NCBI GenBank assembly: GCA_965369035.1
Contig: CBDUPF010000276.1
Location: 1-5,267 of the forward strand
Source: Aliishimia sp965369035
Lineage (GTDB): Bacteria > Pseudomonadota > Alphaproteobacteria > Rhodobacterales > Rhodobacteraceae
Direction: 5' to 3'
DNA length: 5,267 bases
Each line of letters begins with the position of its first letter. Positions within the stretch are counted from its first letter, which is position 1. The notes beneath the pieces were generated by a model. The model was not told the DNA's origin, did no database searches, and saw nothing but the letters and a program-made list of their open reading frames with translations. Shown in pieces: positions 1-5,267 of this stretch. The position numbers and the translations under genes were made by a program.

Positions 1-29
1 CGCGATTTCGGGAGGAGGTCAAACGGCAT
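1..29 (-). CDS. Possible start of an overlapping downstream gene (partial)
   Basis: An ATG at 29..27 overlaps the TGA stop of the repeat protein (TGATG). The frame stays open to the window edge and would begin MPFDLLPKS. Overlapping stop/start junctions are common in translationally coupled operons. Against it: no Shine-Dalgarno-like sequence precedes the ATG, and nine codons are too few to judge coding character or identity. It may be only chance open frame in the downstream spacer. Confidence 0.2.
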
Positions 30-3000
30 CAATCGGGCAGTCGCAGCAAAAGCGCCTGTGAAATTCGTTCCCTGATCTCGGCCAGCGTGAATTCGGTCCC
101 ATCGTCGGTCAGAACGACCTTCTCGATCTCGTCGGACTCCTCGCCGGCGAGGCCGTTCAGGACCGTGATCGCGTCGTCGGAACCACGGAACCGGATGATC
201 AGATCGTCGCTGTCCGCGCCCAGCCGCTGGAACAGGATCTCGTCCGGGCCAAAGCCCGCGATTTCGATCATGTCTTCGGCCGCGTCGCCGTTGTCCTCGT
301 AGGTATCCCGCCCGTCGCCGCGCGCAAAGACATACGTGTCGCCGCCCTCGCGTCCTTCGGCGAAATCGTTGCCCAGACGCGGGCGTATGGTGTCGGCCAG
401 TAGCGAGCCGGTGATGTGGTCGTCGCCATCGGTCGCAGCCGAGACCAGCGCCTGCCCGGCGAACCCGTCCTGCGTCCACTCGATGCCGCTGTCTTCGAAC
501 AGGATCCGTTCGACGCCCTCCGCAAAGGACGGCTCGAAGCTGTTGACCAGCGTGATCCGCTCCGTCAAACCGCCGCCGATGGGGTCGATCTCCACCACGA
601 GGTCGTTGCCGACCCCGCGTTCCAGCCGCACCTCGTCCACCGCAACGCCGCGCAGCACCAGCGTGTCGGCGCCGTCGTTGGACAACTCCACGATGGTGTC
701 GTTGCCGTCGCCCACCGACCAGACATAGATGTCGTCGCCGTCCGCGCCGCGCAGCAGGTCGTCGCCGCGCCCGCCCTCGATGACCTCACCGGCGGAGAAG
801 CCGTCGATGATTTCCGCCCCGGCCGTCTGCTGGTCGGAGAGCAGCTGTGCCCGGATGTCGGCTTGAGTCCATTCGGTATTGTCGCCGAAGAGGATGCTCT
901 CGATACCGGACGAGAAGCTGGAATTCAGCGTGTACCAGATCTCGATCCGGCCGCCATTGCCGGCGCCGGGCACGGTTTCGGCGATGTCGAGCCAGAGCAC
1001 ATCGCCCGACCGGCTGAGCGAGACCTCGCCCGGGAAGGTGTCCGGCAGCTGCAACTGGTCCGCGCTGCCGTTCGAACTGGTCTCGACGATCCGGTCATTG
1101 CCGTCGCCGTGCCGCCAGACATAGATGTCGGACCCACCCGCGCCGTTCAGATCGTCATCGCCCGCGCCGCCCTCGATGGTCTCCGTCGCGCCAAAACCGG
1201 TGATGTCGTCGTTGCCCTCGGTCTCCAGGCTGGCCATCCAGGCATCGCGCAGGGTCGCACGGGTCCAGACGGTGCCATCGTCGAACTCGATCCGGTCAAT
1301 CCCGCGGCTGAAATAGTCCTCGAAATTGTCGGGCAGGATGATGCGCGCACCCGCACCTTCCACGCTGTCGGCGACAAGAAGGTTCACATGTGCACCGTCG
1401 CGCATGACGGTCACATCCGCGGGGTCGACCAATCGCAGTTCCAGCGTATCGGTGGAGCCGTTGCTCGATCCTTCGGTGATGCGTTCGTCACCGTCGCCGC
1501 GTGTCCAGACGTAGCGGTCATTGCCGCCGGCCCCGTCCAGATCGTCGATCCCGAGGCCACCCTCGATCACCTCGTCGCTGCTAAAGCCGGTATAGTCGTC
1601 GTCGCCATCGCTCAGCTGCGTCGCCCGCCATAGGGCCTGCAGATCGGATTCGGTCCACTCGGTGCCGTCCTCGAAAGCGACGATCTGAATACCGGAAGAG
1701 AAGGAGGAATTGAAGCTGCCCGGCAGTCGCAGCGTTTCCACATCGCCGCCCGAAGGGGCCAGCGACAGGACCACCGTATTGCCATCGCGCAGCACGGTCA
1801 CTTCGTCCGGCGTGACCCCGTAAAGCTCCAACCGGTCGATGCCTTGGCTGGATCCGTCCTCGAAGATGTCGCTGCCGTGACCGGCCCGCCAGATATAGGT
1901 GTCGTTTCCGCCAGATCCGCGCACATGGTCGAAGCCGGCCCCGGGCTCGAAGGTTTCGTCGGCGTTGAAGCCGGAGAAGTCGTCATTGCCCGCGCTGACC
2001 TGATCGGCGAGCCAGAGGGCGCGCAACCCGGCCGCGTCGAGCGCCACGGGGCTGACGCCATCGTCGATGGTGACCAGTTCGATGCCACGCTCGAAATAGC
2101 GTTCGAACGTGCCCGGCATCCGGATCATTTCCGGCTCCGAAAGGCTGGGGTCGGTCAGCTCGAGGATGACGTCCACCCCGTCGCGCAGGACCTTCACTGT
2201 AGTCGTCGGCAGGACATGGATCGTCACCGCGTCGCCCGAGCCCTCGAAGGTACTTTCGTTCGTGATCACGTCGCGGCCGATGCTGCCCAGCGTGAATTCG
2301 TAGCTGTCGGACCCGTCCCGGCCCTGGAATAGCTCATCGGCGGCGGTCGATACGAAATTGTCCGGCCCGGTCGAGCCGTCCACCGTCACCTGGGTGGAGA
2401 CGATCCGCGCCTCGAGATCGGCGTCGGTCCAGACCGTATCGTCGTCGAACCGGATCTGCTCGATGCGGGTTGCGCTGTTGCCGCCCAGTCCCCCGACGAT
2501 TGTCACGGTGCCCGGATCGCCGGCAAAGCTGAGGATCGGGTTGTTGGTGTAAATCGGATTCACGGAAACCGTCACATCCGCCGGGTCGATCCCCTGCAGG
2601 CGCAGCACATCGGTGTCGAAGAAGCCCTGATCCCAGATCGTGTCGTGACCGTCGCCGAGGGTGTAGACATAAGTGTCCGACCCGTTCTCGCCGATGGCCA
2701 GATCGTCGCCCGGACCCGGCTCGATCGTCTCGTTGTTGCCGAAGCCGCGGACCATGTCGTCGCCTGCGGTCTGCTGCTGATCCACCAGAAGCTGGCGGAG
2801 AGCATCGGGGGCGAAACTGTCCGTGACCTCGCCGTCGGGATCTGGCCGGATGTCGATCCTCTCGATCTGGTTGGCGGAGGAGCCATAGAGCTGGTCGGGA
2901 ATGCGGATGCGGTCGTCGGTCCCGGTGAAGGTGATCCAGAGGTCCGCGCGATCGAGCGGGTTCAGCGCGAATTGCACCTCGGCCAGCGTGTAGCCGATGA

Positions 3001-5267
3001 TCTCCAGCACGTCGGTATCGAAGAACCCGCCATCGGAGATCACGTCCCGCCCGTCGCCACGCCGGAAGATGTAGAGGTCCGACCCGTTGCCGCCCTGGCT
3101 CAGGTCGTCACCGGTCAGCGCATCGACGGTTTCGTTGTTGCCGAAGGCCGTGATCACGTCGTCGCCGGGTGTCGCCTGAACGTCCGTCAGGATCTGGCGA
3201 ACGGCGTTCATGTCATATTCGGTGAAATCGCCGAGCCGGATCAGCTCGATCTGGTTGGCGGAGGAGCCGAACAGCGTGTCCTCTATCAGGATCTGCGCGC
3301 CGGCCGGCACCGCCTGACCGTTCTGCGGGTCAAACGTGATACGGAGATCGGCACGTTCCAGCGCCCCGACGGAGAACTGCACCTCGGAGGCTGCGAAATC
3401 CGGAAGCTCCAGCACGTCCGTGTCGAAGAACCCGGAATCGCGGATGCGCACATCGCCCGCGCCCGCCGTGACCGTGTAGGTATCCGAACCGTCGCCGCCG
3501 ATCAGCAGGACGTCGCCCGCATCCACGGCGAAGGTGTCGTTGAACTGGAAGCCTGTCTGAACCGCCCGCCCGGCCTGTTCCGAGACGAGCATGGCCCGCA
3601 CGTCGTCCATGGTCCAGACGGTGCCGTCGTCGAACTTGATTTGCTCGACCTCATCCTGAGCGGAGCCGCCGAGCGTGTTGAGCAGCAGGACGGAATCGCC
3701 GCCCGGAAGGCTCAGCAGCAGATCGGTGGGATCGAAGACGCTGACCGACAGCTCCACCTGATCCGGGGTCACACCGGTCAGGCGCAGGATGTCGGTGTCG
3801 TAGAACCCGTTGTCCTCGATGATATCGTGCCCGTCTCCGGGATTGAACACATAGGTATCCGCGCCATCTGCGCCGGAGGCCCGGTCATCGCCCTGTCCCG
3901 GCTCTATCGTGTCGCTGACTGCAAAGCCCTGGACCAGGTCGTTTCCGTCGGTCTGGGCCTTGTCCAGCAACATCTGGCGGACGGTGTCCATGGTCCAGAC
4001 GGTGCCGTCGGGGAAGTGGATCTCCTCGATCTCGTCCTGGGTCGACCCGTCGAGCGTGTTGACGATCTTGAGCTGGTCGCCGCCGCCAAGGAAATCGATG
4101 ATCAGCGTGGCGGGATTGCCAAGCTCGCGGCTCAGGATCACTTCGCCCGGCAGGATGCCTTCGAACAGGACCACGTCCGTGTCGCCGTTGCCGTTGTCCT
4201 CGATCACGTCATAGCCGTCGCCACGCCGGAAGAGATAGGTATCGGACCCGTCCCCGGCGGACAGCAGGTCGTTGCCCCCGGCGCCGATGACCAGTTCTCC
4301 ACCATCCGTGCCTTCGATGTCATCGTCGGTGTCGGTCCCGCCGGCCACGATGTTGGCGACAAGGAAATCGCGGTCCCACTCGGTCCCGTCGGAGAAGGCC
4401 ACCACCTCCACGCCGCGCCCGGCATCGGTGTTGAACTGGCCGCGCAGCAGGATCTCGTCATCGGTGCCGTCGAAGAGCAGCAGAAGGTCGTCGCGGTCGG
4501 CATAGGGGCGCACGACCTGCACCTCCTCGGGCTGGTATCCGCGGATCTCCAGCCGGTCGGTGTCGCTCGCGCCCCCGCTCTCGCCGATCAGGTCGCGCCC
4601 GTCGCCGCGGGTGAAGAAATAGGTGTCGTCGCCCTGCTTCAGGTCGATCTCGTCATCGCCCAGCCCGCCGCGGGCCTCGTCGGCGCCCGAGAAGCCGGTG
4701 ATCAGGTCCGACCCGTCCGTGGCCAGCCCGGCAAAGACCTGCGCGCGCAGGTCGGCGGGCGTCCAGGTCGACGCGTCGGCGAACTCGATGGTCTCGATCC
4801 CGGAGCGCGCGTCGCTCAGCCCGTCCTTGATCAGGATCTGGTCGCCGTCGCCAAAGACCAGAAGTGCGTCCAGCGCGTCGGGGCTGGCGCGGCGGACCTC
4901 CACGTCCTCCTGCCTGTAAAGTGTGATCTTGAGCCGGTCGCCTTGCGAATTCGCGCGGTCGTCCACGATCACGAAGCCATCGCCGGGCGCATAGACGTAC
5001 TGATCCGCGCCGCCGAGCCCGACCAGCAGGTCGTGGCCTTCGCCGCCCGAAATCACGTCGTCGCGGTCGGCGAAGCCGGTCACCACGTCGTCGCCCTCCG
5101 ACACCTGTGCATCGATCAGCGTCTGTCGAATGTTGTCGAAAGTCAGAACGGTGCCGTCGTCGAAGACGAAACTTTCGACCCGCGCCGCGGATTGTGCCAT
5201 TGCGCCCAGCACTCCGAGGCTGTCCTCGGTGCCCTGGAAGCGGATCACCAGGTTACCGTCGTCCTCG
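29..5267 (-). CDS. Giant RTX-like calcium-binding tandem-repeat exoprotein (5'-partial)
   Basis: Seen: one uninterrupted frame from the right edge to TGA at 31..29. The GTG at 5248..5246 is not accepted as the start. The six upstream codons in frame read EDDGNL, giving DDGNLVIRFQGTEDS, which matches the internal stretch DDLIIRFRGSDDAI near residues 1681-1694 (numbered from the GTG), so the gene continues outside the window. Thirteen full units of about 130 residues each carry about two RTX-type Gly/Asp nonapeptides, a GDGxDxI turn, a beta-rich segment and an IExIxFxDGTxW motif followed by a short helix. There is no cysteine and there are only eight lysines; Asp and Gly dominate. Known of the family: RTX nonapeptides bind calcium in parallel beta-rolls after export, usually by type I secretion with an uncleaved C-terminal signal. 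The beta segment resembles the HCBP_related family. Inferred: an extracellular or surface calcium-binding protein. Adhesin, toxin or enzyme carrier cannot be separated without the N-terminus. Repeat-protein class is confident; function is not. Confidence 0.93.
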   Translation of the reverse strand, partial: EDDGNLVIRFQGTEDSLGVLGAMAQSAARVESFVFDDGTVLTFDNIRQTLIDAQVSEGDDVVTGFADRDDVISGGEGHDLLVGLGGADQYVYAPGDGFVIVDDRANSQGDRLKITLYRQEDVEVRRASPDALDALLVFGDGDQILIKDGLSDARSGIETIEFADASTWTPADLRAQVFAGLATDGSDLITGFSGADEARGGLGDDEIDLKQGDDTYFFTRGDGRDLIGESGGASDTDRLEIRGYQPEEVQVVRPYADRDDLLLLFDGTDDEILLRGQFNTDAGRGVEVVAFSDGTEWDRDFLVANIVAGGTDTDDDIEGTDGGELVIGAGGNDLLSAGDGSDTYLFRRGDGYDVIEDNGNGDTDVVLFEGILPGEVILSRELGNPATLIIDFLGGGDQLKIVNTLDGSTQDEIEEIHFPDGTVWTMDTVRQMLLDKAQTDGNDLVQGFAVSDTIEPGQGDDRASGADGADTYVFNPGDGHDIIEDNGFYDTDILRLTGVTPDQVELSVSVFDPTDLLLSLPGGDSVLLLNTLGGSAQDEVEQIKFDDGTVWTMDDVRAMLVSEQAGRAVQTGFQFNDTFAVDAGDVLLIGGDGSDTYTVTAGAGDVRIRDSGFFDTDVLELPDFAASEVQFSVGALERADLRITFDPQNGQAVPAGAQILIEDTLFGSSANQIELIRLGDFTEYDMNAVRQILTDVQATPGDDVITAFGNNETVDALTGDDLSQGGNGSDLYIFRRGDGRDVISDGGFFDTDVLEIIGYTLAEVQFALNPLDRADLWITFTGTDDRIRIPDQLYGSSANQIERIDIRPDPDGEVTDSFAPDALRQLLVDQQQTAGDDMVRGFGNNETIEPGPGDDLAIGENGSDTYVYTLGDGHDTIWDQGFFDTDVLRLQGIDPADVTVSVNPIYTNNPILSFAGDPGTVTIVGGLGGNSATRIEQIRFDDDTVWTDADLEARIVSTQVTVDGSTGPDNFVSTAADELFQGRDGSDSYEFTLGSIGRDVITNESTFEGSGDAVTIHVLPTTTVKVLRDGVDVILELTDPSLSEPEMIRMPGTFERYFERGIELVTIDDGVSPVALDAAGLRALWLADQVSAGNDDFSGFNADETFEPGAGFDHVRGSGGNDTYIWRAGHGSDIFEDGSSQGIDRLELYGVTPDEVTVLRDGNTVVLSLAPSGGDVETLRLPGSFNSSFSSGIQIVAFEDGTEWTESDLQALWRATQLSDGDDDYTGFSSDEVIEGGLGIDDLDGAGGNDRYVWTRGDGDERITEGSSNGSTDTLELRLVDPADVTVMRDGAHVNLLVADSVEGAGARIILPDNFEDYFSRGIDRIEFDDGTVWTRATLRDAWMASLETEGNDDITGFGATETIEGGAGDDDLNGAGGSDIYVWRHGDGNDRIVETSSNGSADQLQLPDTFPGEVSLSRSGDVLWLDIAETVPGAGNGGRIEIWYTLNSSFSSGIESILFGDNTEWTQADIRAQLLSDQQTAGAEIIDGFSAGEVIEGGRGDDLLRGADGDDIYVWSVGDGNDTIVELSNDGADTLVLRGVAVDEVRLERGVGNDLVVEIDPIGGGLTERITLVNSFEPSFAEGVERILFEDSGIEWTQDGFAGQALVSAATDGDDHITGSLLADTIRPRLGNDFAEGREGGDTYVFARGDGRDTYEDNGDAAEDMIEIAGFGPDEILFQRLGADSDDLIIRFRGSDDAITVLNGLAGEESDEIEKVVLTDDGTEFTLAEIRERISQALLLRLPD
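32..211 (-). other. Putative C-terminal type I secretion signal region
   Basis: This covers the last 60 residues (1680-1739). RTX exoproteins are known to carry an uncleaved export signal in about their last 50-60 residues, recognised by an ABC transporter, membrane-fusion protein and TolC-type channel. Here the stretch has the acidic beta hairpin of U13 and then an amphipathic segment, TLAEIRERISQALLLRLPD, rich in Leu/Ile. The location is inferred from the family. No conserved signal motif identifies it, and no transporter genes are in the window. Confidence 0.35.
32..436 (-). repeat. Repeat unit U13, last unit of the array
   Basis: Residues 1605-1739. Lead-in DGDDHITGS, turns PRLGNDFAE (1623-1631) and GREGGDTYV (1632-1640), Phe1641, and GDG at 1644-1646. 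The beta segment SDDLIIRFRGSDDAITV is followed by LNGLAGEESDEIEKV and DDGTEFTLAEI. The loop type returns to that of U3/U4 rather than U9-U12. The closing helix merges with the protein's C-terminus. Confidence 0.78.
437..826 (-). repeat. Repeat unit U12 (YVW sub-family)
   Basis: Residues 1475-1604. The lead-in has lost the acidic pair (AGAEIIDGF). Nonapeptides GGRGDDLLR (1492-1500) and GADGDDIYV (1501-1509), Trp1510, GDG at 1513-1515, then SNDGADTLVLRG. It closes with SFEPSFAEGVERI and FEDSGIEWTQ, in which the DGT loop carries one extra residue. Confidence 0.8.
827..1225 (-). repeat. Repeat unit U11 (YVW sub-family)
   Basis: Residues 1342-1474. Lead-in EGNDDITGF, nonapeptides GGAGDDDLN (1360-1368) and GAGGSDIYV (1369-1377), Trp1378, GDG at 1381-1383, and SSNGSADQLQL. 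The loop LNSSFSSGIESI matches U9. The closing motif is FGDNTEWTQ (1454-1462), where DGT has become DNT. Confidence 0.8.
1226..1615 (-). repeat. Repeat unit U10 (YVW sub-family)
   Basis: Residues 1212-1341. Lead-in DGDDDYTGF, nonapeptides GGLGIDDLD (1230-1238) and GAGGNDRYV (1239-1247), Trp1248, GDG at 1251-1253, and GSSNGSTDTLEL. The loop NFEDYFSRGIDRI resembles U8. It closes with FDDGTVWTR (1322-1330) and a Trp-containing helix LRDAWMASL. Confidence 0.8.
1616..1999 (-). repeat. Repeat unit U9 (YIW sub-family)
   Basis: Residues 1084-1211. Lead-in AGNDDFSGF, turns PGAGFDHVR (1102-1110) and GSGGNDTYI (1111-1119) followed by Trp1120, with GHG in place of GDG at 1123-1125. The core GSSQGIDRLELYGVTPDEV is followed by SFNSSFSSGIQIV and FEDGTEWTE (1192-1200). 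Confidence 0.8.
2000..2389 (-). repeat. Repeat unit U8, most diverged unit
   Basis: Residues 954-1083. Only one RTX-like turn is recognisable (GRDGSDSYE, 976-984). The GDG turn is disrupted (TLGSIGRDVI), and the closing motif is IDDGVSPVALDAAGL with no Trp at the usual place. The segments VLRDGVDVILEL and TFERYFERGIELV link it to U9-U12 rather than U3-U7, so it sits at the boundary between the two sub-families. Confidence 0.72.
2390..2770 (-). repeat. Repeat unit U7 (RTX turns plus HCBP-related segment)
   Basis: Residues 827-953. Lead-in AGDDMVRGFGNNETIEPG is near-identical in layout to U6. The turns are PGPGDDLAI and GENGSDTYV (853-861), with GDG at 865-867 and core GFFDTDVLRLQG. It closes with FDDDTVW (934-940) and the helix ADLEARIVSTQ. 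Confidence 0.8.
2771..3175 (-). repeat. Repeat unit U6, altered DGT-W motif
   Basis: Residues 692-826. Lead-in PGDDVITAF, turns LTGDDLSQ and GGNGSDLYI (719-727), GDG at 731-733, core GFFDTDVLEIIG. The closing FxDGTxW is replaced by an expanded loop, RPDPDGEVTDSFAPDALRQ (801-819), with no Trp. The segment GSSANQIE (789-796) is identical to U5 in protein and DNA. Confidence 0.78.
2861..2884. repeat. 24-bp exact direct repeat, copy A (U6)
   Basis: This 24-base run is identical to 3245..3268, exactly 384 bp (128 codons) away. Both encode GSSANQIE, in U6 here and in U5 in the partner. Confidence 0.85.
3176..3574 (-). repeat. Repeat unit U5, degenerate RTX front half
   Basis: Residues 559-691. 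The lead-in lacks the usual GDD (QTGFQFNDTF), the first nonapeptide is lost (AVDAGDVLL), and only GGDGSDTYT (584-592) is canonical. The GDG turn is replaced by GAGD. The core GFFDTDVLELPDF is kept. An insertion (PQNGQAVPAG, about 641-650) lengthens the beta hairpin, and the closing motif is degenerate (LGDFTEYDM, Tyr for Trp). Fewer calcium ligands are expected here than in its neighbours. Confidence 0.75.
3245..3268. repeat. 24-bp exact direct repeat, copy B (U5)
   Basis: Partner of 2861..2884, encoding GSSANQIE in unit U5. The pair supports U5 and U6 as close duplicates despite divergence of their closing motifs. Confidence 0.85.
3575..3952 (-). repeat. Repeat unit U4 (RTX turns plus HCBP-related segment)
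   Basis: Residues 433-558, the shortest full unit. Lead-in DGNDLVQGF, turns GQGDDRAS and GADGADTYV (459-467), GDG at 471-473, then the sub-family core GFYDTDILRLTG. It closes with LGGSAQDEVEQI and FDDGTVWTMD (539-548). Confidence 0.8.
3605..3629. repeat. 25-bp exact direct repeat, copy A (U4)
   Basis: This 25-base run is identical to 3986..4010, 381 bp away. Both copies encode the DGTVWTMD motif at the end of U4 and U3 respectively. Such codon-level identity between adjacent units points to recent duplication or gene conversion. Confidence 0.85.
3953..4339 (-). repeat. Repeat unit U3 (RTX turns plus HCBP-related segment)
   Basis: Residues 304-432. Nonapeptides GAGGNDLLS (322-330) and AGDGSDTYL (331-339), GDG at 343-345, then IEDNGNGDTDVVLFEG. 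It closes with NTLDGSTQDEIEEI, FPDGTVWTMD (412-421) and the helix TVRQMLLDKAQ. The closing part is closely matched by U4, including a 25-bp identity at DNA level. Confidence 0.8.
3986..4010. repeat. 25-bp exact direct repeat, copy B (U3)
   Basis: Partner of 3605..3629, encoding the same DGTVWTMD motif in unit U3 at one-unit spacing. Confidence 0.85.
4340..4723 (-). repeat. Repeat unit U2 (RTX turns plus HCBP-related segment)
   Basis: Residues 176-303. Lead-in DGSDLITGF, nonapeptide GGLGDDEID (194-202), then a degenerate turn LKQGDDTYFF and GDG at 215-217. The beta segment DRDDLLLLFDGTDDEILL leads to FSDGTEWD (285-292). The loop before the DGT motif is QFNTDAGRGVEVV, nearer to the U8-U12 type than to U3-U7. 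Confidence 0.8.
4724..5104 (-). repeat. Repeat unit U1 (RTX turns plus HCBP-related segment)
   Basis: Residues 49-175. The lead-in is EGDDVVTGF. It has the clearest pair of RTX nonapeptides in the array, GGEGHDLLV (68-76) and GLGGADQYV (77-85), then a GDG turn at 89-91. The beta segment ends in IETIEFADASTWTPADLRA, where the usual DGT is DAS but the Trp (162) is kept. Confidence 0.8.
5105..5267 (-). repeat. Repeat unit U0, C-terminal part only
   Basis: Tail of a repeat unit cut by the window edge (residues up to 48 from the internal GTG). It shows the beta-strand pair NLVIRFQGTEDS, then VESFVFDDGTVLTFD and the closing helix NIRQTLIDAQ. The usual Trp after DGT is replaced by Leu (DGTVLTFD). 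It shows that the array extends further toward the N-terminus. Confidence 0.8.

Noticed and set aside
11..19. Purine-rich GGAGGAGGT on the plus strand, like a Shine-Dalgarno site
   Set aside because: No ATG, GTG or TTG follows at a proper distance on the plus strand, and the only plus-strand frames nearby are antisense to the repeat gene.
416..1633. A 405-codon open frame on the plus strand
   Set aside because: It is fully antisense to the repeat gene. Its translation has no recognisable domain and simply echoes the repeat period (recurring 'VVAxAxxPDIDV'-like stretches from the complement of the RTX motifs). Long antisense frames are expected in high-GC DNA with biased codons.
5246..5248. 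GTG as the start codon of the repeat protein
   Set aside because: The upstream in-frame codons are open and complete a conserved repeat motif, and no ribosome binding site precedes the GTG.
29..5267. Regular about 380-400 bp periodicity as a CRISPR array or other non-coding DNA repeat
   Set aside because: The period is explained by in-frame protein repeats. Units differ widely at DNA level, and there are no short identical repeats with unique spacers.
29..5267. Cadherin, bacterial Ig-like or VCBS repeats as the unit type
   Set aside because: The units carry Gly/Asp nonapeptides, GDGxDxI turns and FxDGTxW closing motifs, which fit RTX/HCBP-type repeats. The calcium motifs and spacing typical of cadherin or Ig-like modules are not seen.

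Overview
The window lies almost entirely inside one very long minus-strand gene. It reads from beyond the right edge (position 5267) to a TGA stop at 31..29, with about 1,745 codons visible. The encoded protein is a secreted-type, calcium-binding, RTX-like repeat protein. The N-terminus, the true start codon and the promoter are outside the window. The apparent GTG start at 5248..5246 is an internal valine codon, because the frame stays open to the window edge with repeat-like sequence.

The protein is a regular tandem array. There are 13 complete units of about 126-135 residues (about 380-405 bp each), plus the tail of a fourteenth at the right edge. A typical unit has five parts: (1) a short 'GDDxIxGF' lead-in; (2) about two glycine/aspartate RTX nonapeptide turns ending in an aromatic 'DTYVF' or 'DxYVW'; (3) a 'GDGxDxI' turn; (4) a beta-rich segment with the look of the haemolysin-type calcium-binding-related domain (HCBP_related), ending 'IExIxFxDGTxW'; (5) a short helix of the form 'xxLRxxLLxxQ' leading to the next unit. 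Units fall into sub-families: U3-U7 with a 'GFFDTDVL' core, and U8-U12 with an 'F..xFxxGI' loop, of which U9-U12 also have the YVW signature. This suggests growth by local duplication. The array runs essentially to the C-terminus, so any type I secretion signal must overlap the last unit.

The high GC content, acidic cysteine-free and lysine-poor composition, and this repeat type fit a Gram-negative proteobacterium, perhaps a marine or soil alphaproteobacterium. That assignment is inference from composition and family only. No RNA gene, mobile element, CRISPR array, promoter or terminator was found. The 28 bases downstream of the stop hold at most the first codons of a possible overlapping gene (TGATG junction).

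The biological role (adhesin, surface-layer-like protein, toxin or exoenzyme carrier) cannot be decided here because any effector or N-terminal domain lies outside the window.
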